Origin: an uncultured Bacteroidota bacterium
GTDB lineage: Bacteria > Bacteroidota > Bacteroidia > Chitinophagales > Chitinophagaceae
NCBI GenBank assembly: GCA_946479615.1
Contig: CAMLGR010000148.1
Span: 1-11,489, forward strand
Length of the DNA: 11,489 nt
Direction of reading: 5' to 3'
The position numbers and the translations under genes were made by a program. Under the pieces are notes generated by a model. That model did not search any database and had not been told where the DNA came from. It saw only the letters and a list, made by a program, of their open reading frames with translations. This document shows positions 1-5,385 of the stretch, piece after piece (within the stretch, counting starts at the first letter, position 1; the number at the start of each line of letters is the position of its first letter).

Positions 1-230
1 TGATCGGCTCTTATTCATTCTATCACGGCTACCGCAAACATCATCATAACATATTGCCTTTTCTTTTGTTTGCTGTGGGTCTCGGGCTGCTGGTGCTGAA
101 ACTGTTTTTTGCCCATTATGATATCTGGCTGCTTATTCCGGCTGTGATACTGATCGTTTCCGCCCATTTTTCCAATTATCGCCAATGCCGGGTGCATGAT
201 CACGCCCATGCAGACGACTGCGATCACTGA
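1..230 (+). CDS. MerC domain-containing membrane protein (C-terminal part, 5' truncated)
   Basis: An open frame enters from the left edge (first full codon at base 3) and ends at the TGA at 228-230, giving 75 visible residues. Two hydrophobic segments are visible (about residues 17-36 and 41-57), separated by a short polar turn. The C-terminus is rich in His and Cys (CRVHDHAHADDCDH), as is the stretch before the first helix (YHGYRKHHH). This pattern is typical of the last two helices and tail of MerC-like proteins of Bacteroidota, small four-helix inner-membrane proteins related to the mercury transporter MerC. Outside mer operons the substrate is uncertain, but the His/Cys tail suggests metal binding. 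The missing N-terminal half would carry the first two helices. The long hairpin at 260-365 begins 30 bases after the stop and may end the transcript. Confidence 0.8.
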   Translation, partial: IGSYSFYHGYRKHHHNILPFLLFAVGLGLLVLKLFFAHYDIWLLIPAVILIVSAHFSNYRQCRVHDHAHADDCDH

Positions 231-259
231 GTTGTTTTTCCTATCTTGAATGTATTCTT

Positions 260-365
260 CTATGTGTGTATTTCTATGTGCCCCTATGTGCCTATGTGGT
301 AAGATTACGCCCGTCAGCTTTTGAACCACATAGGCACATAGGGGCACATAGAAATACACACATAG
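260..365. repeat. Perfect 41-bp inverted repeat with 24-nt loop (CTATGTG family)
   Basis: Bases 260-300 are the exact reverse complement of 325-365, with bases 301-324 as the loop. Each arm contains four copies of the heptamer CTATGTG (or CACATAG on the other arm), starting at offsets 0, 14, 24 and 32. The element fills 106 of the 157 bases between the MerC-like gene and the NTF2-like gene. Transcribed, it would form a very stable hairpin, so it could act as a terminator or processing site for the upstream gene. It has no T-run after the stem, so it is not a classical intrinsic terminator. It looks like a dispersed intergenic repeat rather than a gene-specific structure. Confidence 0.95.
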
Positions 366-387
366 GGTTTACTAAAAAAAGAGATTT

Positions 388-810
388 ATGAAATACATTC
401 TTTTTATCGCTTTTTCGATGGCCAGTATTTGTAGCTTCTCGCAATCGAAAGAAGAAGTAATTATACGGAAGATGCTCGATGAGCAAACCAGGGCCTGGAA
501 TCGCGGCGACCTGGAAGGCTTTATGCAAGGCTACTGGCAAAACGATTCATTGATGTTTATCGGTAAGAGCGGTGTGACCTATGGATGGCAACATACATTG
601 GATAATTACAAAAAAGGTTATCCCGATACTGCTGCAATGGGACAACTTGTTTTCAATATTATTTCTGTAAAACGTCTTTCCTTTCAATATTTCTACGTTA
701 CAGGGAAGTGGTCATTAAAAAGGTCCATCGGTGATGTTTCCGGTCATTATACATTATTGATCAAAAAGATCAAAAACCAATGGGTGATCATTGAAGATCA
801 CAGCAGCTGA
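388..810 (+). CDS. Secreted NTF2-like / DUF4440 (SnoaL-like) protein
   Basis: A 140-residue protein. Residues 1-19 form a signal peptide (short basic start, hydrophobic core, likely cleavage near SFSQS-K). The mature part has the NTF2-like pattern of DUF4440 proteins: an N-terminal helix pair ending in an AWNRGDLEGFMQGYW motif (36-50), a strand with the LMFIGKSG turn, a YGW motif (65-67), then alternating strands ending in W-V-I-I-E-D-H-S (132-139). The fold is a cone-shaped barrel used by diverse enzymes and binding proteins. No specific substrate can be read here. The start ATG is preceded by an A-rich tract and no strong Shine-Dalgarno site. Only 22 bases separate it from the hairpin at 260-365, so its promoter must lie inside or upstream of that hairpin, or it is co-transcribed with the MerC-like gene. 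The stop lies 14 bases from the end of the convergent gene. Confidence 0.85.
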   Translation: MKYILFIAFSMASICSFSQSKEEVIIRKMLDEQTRAWNRGDLEGFMQGYWQNDSLMFIGKSGVTYGWQHTLDNYKKGYPDTAAMGQLVFNIISVKRLSFQYFYVTGKWSLKRSIGDVSGHYTLLIKKIKNQWVIIEDHSS

Positions 811-824
811 TAATAAATAAATGA

Positions 825-1049
825 TCAATTTTTCCAGATACGATAGTAATACCTCAACAGAAAGAAAAGACTGATTGCGGCTGCTACATAAAATAATATC
901 CTGGCGATAATAGGTTGCTGATTATCCCAGGCCAATCTGAAGTAAAGACCGGCCGCCACAAAGCCGCCCAGCCAGAACAGTCCCCAGCTGATCGTGTACA
1001 TGATCCTGAGAAAAAATTTCTTTAATTCCGGGTCCATTCCCTGTTCCAT
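825..1049 (-). CDS. Small two-helix membrane protein of unknown function
   Basis: A 74-residue protein with two hydrophobic segments (about 16-36 and 48-66), a short polar link containing DNQQP, and a basic, aromatic C-terminus (RYYYRIWKN). I do not recognise a named family. Its start is 18 bases downstream of the stop of the GH25 lysozyme gene on the same strand, so the two are probably one operon. It might be a membrane partner of the lysozyme, but nothing in the sequence shows this. Initiation at Met5 instead of Met1 is possible. The gene ends 14 bases from the convergent NTF2-like gene, with no clear terminator between them. Confidence 0.65.
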   Translation of the reverse strand: MEQGMDPELKKFFLRIMYTISWGLFWLGGFVAAGLYFRLAWDNQQPIIARILFYVAAAISLFFLLRYYYRIWKN

Positions 1050-1067
1050 ACTACAAGGTACTGTTAT

Positions 1068-1850
1068 CTAATGAACCAGTAAACTTCTGAATTCTATAGA
1101 ATCACCATTAAATACATTGAAATCTACTTTTGAAGTAATGCCATTTACATTCCCCTGGTCGCTATGCTGCCAGAAGACCCAGTTACGTTCAATACGTGGT
1201 TGCTGTTGCTGGTAATAGTGCGCCACCCATAATGGGTAACTATCAAAGGCGCTGCCAAGATTTTGATTATAAAAATCAACATTGGTATAAATAACCGGTT
1301 TCACTCCATAATAACCTTCGACTGCATCGAGCCATTTTTTTACTTCACGTTGCAGTTGCAATTTCGATACACCATTACGCTGTTCAACATCCAGCACAGG
1401 TGGCAGATCCCCAGATTCCAGTTCTACTTTTTTAATAAAATTCTCCGCCTGTGTTTTCCCGTCTTTACTGCCAATAAAAAAATGATAGGCCCCGCGGATT
1501 ATATCATTGCTTTTCGCTTTTTTCCAGTTGCGCCTGAATTGCGGATCCATATTACCATTGCCTTCTGTGGCTTTGATAAAAGCAAATCCCATCCTGATCC
1601 CGCGCACATTCATCGCTCTTACTTCTTCCCAGGCAATGATATCCTGGTAGCGTGATACATCGATTCCATGTATTTCGTAAGCATCCGGTATTTCGATCCC
1701 GAATTCGGGGTAATGGGTGAGTTTCGCCTTACGGTATTCCAGCCAGCGATAGATAAACCAGCCACCGAAAACAATTACGCCAGCCGCCAGGATACTGATG
1801 ATCCATCGGGTCAATTTTCTTTTCAATTTCCGGAAAGGCATTAGTGGCAT
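1068..1850 (-). CDS. Membrane-anchored glycoside hydrolase family 25 (lysozyme-like)
   Basis: A 260-residue protein. Residues 1-16 are strongly basic and are followed by one hydrophobic helix (about 17-35), which would act as a signal anchor and leave the rest in the periplasm. Residues 60-258 match the GH25 (Cellosyl/Lyc) barrel: HGIDVSRYQ (61-69, with Asp64), FIKATEG (91-97), GAYHFF (120-125), PPVLDVE (150-156, with the catalytic-type pair Asp154 and Glu156), IYTN (187-190), WQHS (227-230) and VDFNVFNG (242-249). GH25 enzymes cleave the beta-1,4 bond between N-acetylmuramic acid and N-acetylglucosamine in peptidoglycan. All the usual acidic residues appear present, so activity is likely. 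Met1 and Met4 are both plausible starts, and neither has a clear ribosome binding site. The gene probably leads a two-gene operon with the small membrane protein 18 bases downstream. Confidence 0.92.
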   Translation of the reverse strand: MPLMPFRKLKRKLTRWIISILAAGVIVFGGWFIYRWLEYRKAKLTHYPEFGIEIPDAYEIHGIDVSRYQDIIAWEEVRAMNVRGIRMGFAFIKATEGNGNMDPQFRRNWKKAKSNDIIRGAYHFFIGSKDGKTQAENFIKKVELESGDLPPVLDVEQRNGVSKLQLQREVKKWLDAVEGYYGVKPVIYTNVDFYNQNLGSAFDSYPLWVAHYYQQQQPRIERNWVFWQHSDQGNVNGITSKVDFNVFNGDSIEFRSLLVH

Positions 1851-1885
1851 TGATCCGCAAATTTATAGCCTGTATGCCGAAAAGA

Positions 1886-1926
1886 GGAAATAAGAAATAA
1901 GAAACAAAAAATAAGGAATGAGAAAG
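1886..1926. repeat. Single arm of the AATAAGG-family repeat (degenerate half copy)
   Basis: Bases 1886-1926 match the left arm of the hairpin at 5286-5323. The last 21 bases are identical and the earlier part differs by several A/G or C/T changes while keeping the seven-base rhythm. No complementary second arm is present in the following 70 bases, so this is a half copy. It lies between the lysozyme gene start and the RAYT transposase stop. Confidence 0.75.
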
Positions 1927-1942
1927 TTAGTACAGAACAGAA

Positions 1943-1960
1943 TATTACCTGGCGGTAATA
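1943..1960. repeat. Short perfect hairpin 3' of the RAYT gene (REP-like candidate)
   Basis: TATTACC-TGGC-GGTAATA forms a 7-bp perfect stem with a 4-base loop, ending 36 bases beyond the stop of the RAYT transposase. Its size and place fit a REP-type palindrome of the kind RAYT proteins bind. It lacks a T-run and so is a poor intrinsic terminator. Assignment as REP is inference from position only. Confidence 0.4.
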
Positions 1961-1996
1961 AGAGCCGGTGCCGGAGAGTGAATTATTTGCCTGTTA

Positions 1997-2617
1997 TCAA
2001 TTACGGATGTATTTGACAAAAAAGGTGCCGTTCATGGTTTCAGCTGCAGCCAGTTGCTGTTCTATTGCAGGAAGTTTGGTAATATTCACCAATCCTTTCA
2101 TTCCTGTATAATCCCTGGCGGAGCTATATAAATATTCAGATGCAGTATCTACCACCCTGTCACGTACCGGGTTTTGATGAATATGTTCAAAATGCTCCAA
2201 CAACAATTCTTTTTTATCAAAGTCGATATACAATGGATTGCTACAGTTTTGCCATACATGATATTTTTTCATGAGGCCCATTTTGGTTCCGAAGTTTTCA
2301 AAGCGTTGCAACATCCAATCTCTTCTTATCTCAGGCTCTGTATCGATCGCTTCTAAAATTTTCGTTGTCGTAAACGATTTATATTCCTTTTCCAGTTCAG
2401 ATATTACGAAACCATTATTAGCCCTTGCCAATAAATGAAGATGATGAGGCATCAAACACCATGCATACAACTCCAATCCTTTGCTATCGATGAAATGATT
2501 TAAGGTATGTACGATCACCTGTTTGTAAACAGGTCTTACAAAAATGTCCACCCAGTCTACCGTTTGAAAGGTAATAAAGTGGCATGCCTGCTTTGCGCCG
2601 AACTCATCACTTAACAT
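1997..2617 (-). CDS. REP-associated tyrosine transposase (RAYT, Y1_Tnp/IS200-like fold)
   Basis: A 206-residue protein of the Y1 transposase superfamily. Visible marks are HFITFQTVDWVDIF (13-26), the first strand of the HUH fold in Bacteroidota RAYTs; LMPHHLHLL (55-63), with the metal-binding H-x-H at His59 and His61; a helix EKEYKSFTTTKI (76-87), where Tyr79 is a candidate nucleophile; and the conserved C-terminal block HIHQNPVRDRVV...YLYSSARDY (145-170). RAYTs are usually single-copy, domesticated relatives of IS200/IS605 TnpA that bind and cut REP hairpins and are thought to spread them. The gene looks intact: full length, with no frameshift. The residue before the H-x-H motif is His instead of the common Asn. 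I find no insertion-sequence ends or target duplication. It has its own divergent upstream region, and small hairpins lie on both sides. Confidence 0.9.
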   Translation of the reverse strand: MLSDEFGAKQACHFITFQTVDWVDIFVRPVYKQVIVHTLNHFIDSKGLELYAWCLMPHHLHLLARANNGFVISELEKEYKSFTTTKILEAIDTEPEIRRDWMLQRFENFGTKMGLMKKYHVWQNCSNPLYIDFDKKELLLEHFEHIHQNPVRDRVVDTASEYLYSSARDYTGMKGLVNITKLPAIEQQLAAAETMNGTFFVKYIRN

Positions 2618-2692
2618 ACATCACAGATTTGTTTGATCATCCTTTAGCAAATGCTGTTCCGATTCATTAAAAATGTGAATAACTAAATCAAA

Positions 2693-2709
2693 ATACCTAT
2701 TGAGGGTAT
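2693..2709. repeat. Short hairpin 5' of the RAYT gene (REP-like candidate)
   Basis: ATACC at 2693-2697 pairs with GGTAT at 2705-2709 around a 7-base loop. It is weaker than the hairpin at 1943-1960 but uses a related word (xTACC/GGTAx). The two hairpins bracket the RAYT gene. A 5-bp stem can easily arise by chance. Confidence 0.25.
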
Positions 2710-2720
2710 GCCTCTGCCTT

Positions 2721-2747
2721 GCCATTCGTCGACCAATGGCGTATTTC
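2721..2747. promoter_or_regulatory. Operator-like palindrome upstream of the secreted-protein gene
   Basis: Bases 2721-2740 form GCCATTCGTCGACCAATGGC, a 20-bp palindrome with one mismatched pair, centred on GTCGAC. The block CGTATTTC follows at 2740-2747, six bases after GTCGAC. The same arrangement, GTCGAC-N6-CGTATTTC, recurs upstream of the histidine kinase gene at 3334-3353. The site lies about 140-165 bases before the ATG at 2886. A regulator-binding site is inferred, and the binding protein is unknown. Confidence 0.45.
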
Positions 2748-2840
2748 TACCGTTACCGGCGTTTATCGCTTTACCACTTGTTTCCGGCATAAACAGGCAG
2801 CAGTTGATCTAAAATCAAAATTTTCAGCAATGCCGGTTAA

Positions 2841-2848
2841 TAGTTTTA
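2841..2848 (+). promoter_or_regulatory. Possible Bacteroidota -7 element for the secreted-protein gene
   Basis: TAGTTTTA agrees with the Bacteroidota -7 consensus TAnnTTTG except at the last base. A T-rich stretch (2821-2825) lies where a -33 element might be, although the spacing is short. Transcription would start about 30 bases before the ATG at 2886. This is a weak match. Confidence 0.25.
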
Positions 2849-2885
2849 CATCCATAAACGCATTAACTATTAAAATTTATCAATC

Positions 2886-3239
2886 ATGAAACAAAATCTG
2901 AAAACTATACTGTTCGCCGCCACACTGTTTGTAATTGGATTTGCCGGACAGGCCCAACAAAAAGAAACGCAATCTTTACCAAGATGGATTTCTGATAAAG
3001 GATATTGGGTAGTAGAAAGCAATATTCATGTGCCCCGGCAATACACAATCCATTTTTATAATAATGACAACGAGGAAATCTATAAGGAGAAGGTTATAGG
3101 CATAAAATTAAAACTGAACAAACGCAAAACTTTACTTCAGATGAAATCAGTGCTGGAATCTGCTGTGTATGCCTGGGAGCAAAAGCAACCTTTGGACCAG
3201 AATGGAAATTTCTTTGTGGCAGCTGTTCAAAAAAGATAA
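2886..3239 (+). CDS. Small secreted protein of unknown function
   Basis: A 117-residue protein with a clear signal peptide (residues 1-24, cleavage likely after AQA at QAQ-QKE). The mature part contains LPRWISDKGYWVVESN (31-46), a strand pair with IHFYNNDNEEIYKEKV (55-70), then a basic segment LKLNKRKTLLQMKSVL (75-90) predicted to be helical. There are no cysteines and no catalytic motif. It resembles a type of small exported protein I associate with Chitinophagaceae, but I know no function. It lies directly upstream of, and on the same strand as, the LytS/LytTR pair, with a possible terminator between. Both upstream regions carry the GTCGAC-N6-CGTATTTC element, which suggests co-regulation. 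The gene could encode a target or an accessory of that sensor system. Confidence 0.75.
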   Translation: MKQNLKTILFAATLFVIGFAGQAQQKETQSLPRWISDKGYWVVESNIHVPRQYTIHFYNNDNEEIYKEKVIGIKLKLNKRKTLLQMKSVLESAVYAWEQKQPLDQNGNFFVAAVQKR

Positions 3240-3271
3240 TCCTAAGCTTTCTTAAGCATATCCCGGCTTTG

Positions 3272-3313
3272 ATCCGGGAACTCCCTGTCCTGTTCTCCGG
3301 ATGGGGCTTTTTT
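3272..3313 (+). terminator. Possible terminator after the secreted-protein gene
   Basis: ATCCGG-GAAC (3272-3281) pairs with GTTC-t-CCGGAT (3292-3302, one bulged base) around a 10-base loop. GGGGC and then six T residues (3308-3313) follow. The five bases between stem and T-run are not ideal. An alternative 6-bp hairpin, TCCCGG/CCGGGA, starts at 3261 and competes with it. Position 33 bases after the stop fits termination. Confidence 0.45.
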
Positions 3314-3329
3314 CTGCTCTATAAAGCTC

Positions 3330-3353
3330 TTTTGTCGACAAAAAACGTATTTC
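3330..3353. promoter_or_regulatory. Operator-like palindrome upstream of the LytS/LytTR operon
   Basis: TTTTGTCGACAAAA (3330-3343) is a perfect 14-bp palindrome, and CGTATTTC follows at 3346-3353. This is the same GTCGAC-N6-CGTATTTC spacing as at 2728-2747. The site ends about 60 bases before the kinase ATG at 3412. The word TTTCCGGCA (3350-3358) also recurs upstream of the secreted-protein gene (2781-2789). Possible use by the downstream LytTR regulator for autoregulation is inference. Known LytTR sites are usually direct repeats rather than palindromes. Confidence 0.45.
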
Positions 3354-3411
3354 CGGCAACGATGGCTTATGCAGGAAAGTAATTACAGTCTACAATTTGT
3401 AATTTAGGTTT

Positions 3412-4569
3412 ATGATCGATAGGTATCCATTTATATTTTCGAATGAATTGAAATACCGTTTAAGACGGCATCTCGCTTTCTGGCTTACCTGGTGCCTTAT
3501 ACAGGCCTTTTTATATTCATTTATTTCGATAAGAGATACCCAGCTATATTCATTGTGCCTGCTATCCGCATTATTTTCTGCTTTCGTATACCTGGTACCG
3601 CATATTTTTTTCTCTTATTCACTGATGTATTTTGTAATTCCACGTTTTGTATTAAAACAAAAATACCTGGTCGCTGCTTTCTGGGTGATTGCCGCTGCTT
3701 TGTTAACCGCTTTGATCTCTGCCGCTTTATCTTTAACGGTAATAGAAAGAATCCAGATAGCCATTCTGGGTCATGCTTATACATCAGACCCCCAGCATAC
3801 TACTATAATGATTGTTTTTCTTTCTTTTATGGCCGGGTTGCGTGAAGGTATCACTATTGCAGGCGTTGCATCTGCCATCAAGCTGATGAAATATTGGTAT
3901 ATAAAAGAGCAACGCAACCTCCAGCTTCAGAAAGAAAATATTGCTTCGCAATTACAATTATTAAAGGCACAGGTGCATCCGCATTTTCTTTTTAATACGC
4001 TAAATAATATTTATTCTTATACGCAGAAAGTATCGCCAACCGCTTCCACACTGGTCATGGGTCTGTCCGACCTGATGCGTTACATTCTTCATGAAGGAAG
4101 TCACCCGGCTGTTCCTTTATCCAAAGAATTAAAAATGATCAATGATTATATCACGCTGGAACAGGTTCGCTATGGAAACAGTCTTGATATAAGTAAAGAC
4201 CTGCCGGCAAATACAGGTAATTTCCAGATTGCACCCTTGCTGTTGCTTCCTTTCGTGGAAAATTGTTTTAAACATGGCGCCAGCGGTATGCTGGAACAAC
4301 CCTGGATCAGGCTGGCCATCCAACTGGATGGAAATAAATTGAAAATGTCACTGGTGAATGCTAAATGTTCAGGGCCTGTCAATAAAGAATCTGCATCGGG
4401 TATCGGGATTACTAATGTAAAAAAGAGATTGGAACTTTTATATCCTGGGAAACACCAGTTGACCATTACGATGGAAGAGGATGTGTATATCGTCAATCTT
4501 ATAGTGGAGCTTGAAAAAGCATCGATCGCTACCATCGGGAAAGAAGCAAAAGAATTGAGTTATGCCTGA
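3412..4569 (+). CDS. LytS/YehU-type sensor histidine kinase
   Basis: A 385-residue protein. The N-terminal half carries about four membrane helices (roughly 20-42, 46-76, 85-112 and 130-155) with no large periplasmic domain, so the signal is probably membrane-borne or carried by a partner. A short coiled coil (about 163-187) follows. The His_kinase region has QVHPHFLFNTLNNI (187-200, phosphoacceptor-type His191). The ATPase region has the N-box LPFVENCFKHG (279-289, Asn284) and the G-box GIGITNVKKRL (330-340). The kinase would phosphorylate the response regulator encoded next. Its stop overlaps the regulator start by 8 bases (ATGCCTGA), indicating translational coupling. The start ATG at 3412 has no Shine-Dalgarno site, as is usual in this phylum. 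A TACAATTTG stretch at 3391-3399 is a possible -7 element. Confidence 0.93.
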   Translation: MIDRYPFIFSNELKYRLRRHLAFWLTWCLIQAFLYSFISIRDTQLYSLCLLSALFSAFVYLVPHIFFSYSLMYFVIPRFVLKQKYLVAAFWVIAAALLTALISAALSLTVIERIQIAILGHAYTSDPQHTTIMIVFLSFMAGLREGITIAGVASAIKLMKYWYIKEQRNLQLQKENIASQLQLLKAQVHPHFLFNTLNNIYSYTQKVSPTASTLVMGLSDLMRYILHEGSHPAVPLSKELKMINDYITLEQVRYGNSLDISKDLPANTGNFQIAPLLLLPFVENCFKHGASGMLEQPWIRLAIQLDGNKLKMSLVNAKCSGPVNKESASGIGITNVKKRLELLYPGKHQLTITMEEDVYIVNLIVELEKASIATIGKEAKELSYA

Positions 4570-5284
4570 ACCATTCTCTATAAGATGCATGATCATTGAT
4601 GATGAACCCCCGGCAAGGGATATTATACGGCACTATGCAGAGCAGGTTCCCGCGCTTTCTGTTGTTGGTGAATATGGAAACGCCATACAGGCGCTGGGCG
4701 CATTACAACACCAATCAGTCGATCTTATATTTTTAGATATACAAATGCCACAACTGACAGGAACTGATTTTTTAAAAACACTTACTAGTCCACCGAAAGC
4801 AATTTTTACCACCGCCTATCCGGAATATGCAGTAGAAGGGTATGAGCTGGACGCGATTGATTACCTGGTAAAACCAATCCGGTTTGAACGGTTTTTAAAA
4901 GCCATCAATAAAATATTTTCCGTTGCCTTGAATAATAAACCGGTCATTCCTCTGCCTGTTAGTGAAGAAAAAAAAGAAGAGGCCTTTGTTTATTTTCGCG
5001 CCGACCGGAAAATGGTCAAAGTAATGCTGGCAGATATTTTATATATCGAAAGCATGAAGGATTATATAAAAATAGTTACAGCCAAGGGTGTTGTTATTAC
5101 CAAGCAATCTATCAGCTCGGTAGAAGCCATGTTGCCGGAAAAAGAATTTACACGGGTTCACCGTTCCTATATCGTCTCTGTCAGCAAGATCAAATCTTTC
5201 ACTACTGAACTAATGGAAATAGAAAAAGCCGAAATCCCCATTGGTAAATTATATAGAAATGAGGTAATGAAGATGCTGGGGTAA
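4562..5284 (+). CDS. LytTR-family response regulator
   Basis: A 240-residue protein. The receiver domain (about 6-120) has the acidic pair Asp13-Asp14 in MIIDDEPPA, the phosphoacceptor Asp59 in LIFLDIQMP, Thr84 in FTTAYPEYA and Lys104 in YLVKPI. After a linker (about 122-140) comes a LytTR DNA-binding domain (about 142-238) with VYFRADRKMVKV, ILYIESMKDYIKI, and the signature FTRVHRSYIVSVSKI (196-210). The length is typical for the family. It is the cognate partner of the upstream LytS-type kinase, with which it overlaps by 8 bases. LytTR regulators bind promoter DNA after phosphorylation. The GTCGAC elements upstream of the kinase and of the small secreted protein are candidate targets. The gene is followed after one base by the long hairpin at 5286-5385. 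Confidence 0.94.
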   Translation: MPEPFSIRCMIIDDEPPARDIIRHYAEQVPALSVVGEYGNAIQALGALQHQSVDLIFLDIQMPQLTGTDFLKTLTSPPKAIFTTAYPEYAVEGYELDAIDYLVKPIRFERFLKAINKIFSVALNNKPVIPLPVSEEKKEEAFVYFRADRKMVKVMLADILYIESMKDYIKIVTAKGVVITKQSISSVEAMLPEKEFTRVHRSYIVSVSKIKSFTTELMEIEKAEIPIGKLYRNEVMKMLG

Positions 5285-5285
5285 G

Positions 5286-5385
5286 AATAAGGAATAAGGA
5301 ATAAAAAATAAGGAATGAGAAAGTGGGCGCCTGATTTCAGGGTCTTCCTTTCTCATTCCTTATTTTTTATTCCTTATTCCTTATT
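5286..5385. repeat. Perfect 38-bp inverted repeat with 24-nt loop (AATAAGG family)
   Basis: Bases 5286-5323 are the exact reverse complement of 5348-5385, and bases 5324-5347 form the loop. Each arm is built on a seven-base period: AATAAGG, AATAAGG, AATAAAA, AATAAGG, AATGAGA. The element starts one base after the stop of the response regulator and its last base is part of the helicase stop codon, so it fills the whole gap between two convergent genes. It should end transcripts from both sides; each arm ends in an A/T-rich tract. A half copy lies at 1886-1926. Confidence 0.95.

Noticed and set aside
260..365. CRISPR-like array from the repeated CTATGTG words
   Set aside because: The words are seven bases long, irregularly spaced and arranged as one inverted repeat with no unique spacers of constant length; no cas genes are present.
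15..540. Minus-strand open frames across the MerC-like gene, hairpin and NTF2-like gene
   Set aside because: They overlap recognisable plus-strand genes and run through the inverted repeat; their translations lack any protein-like pattern.
811..824. Terminator between the convergent NTF2-like and 74-residue genes
   Set aside because: Only 14 bases separate the stops and the sole nearby hairpin (TGATC/GATCA inside the NTF2-like gene) is short and lacks a T-run.
1886..2709. Complete IS200/IS605-type insertion sequence around the RAYT gene
   Set aside because: The protein has the RAYT C-terminal block, there is no TnpB gene, and I see no matching left and right ends; a domesticated single-copy gene fits better.
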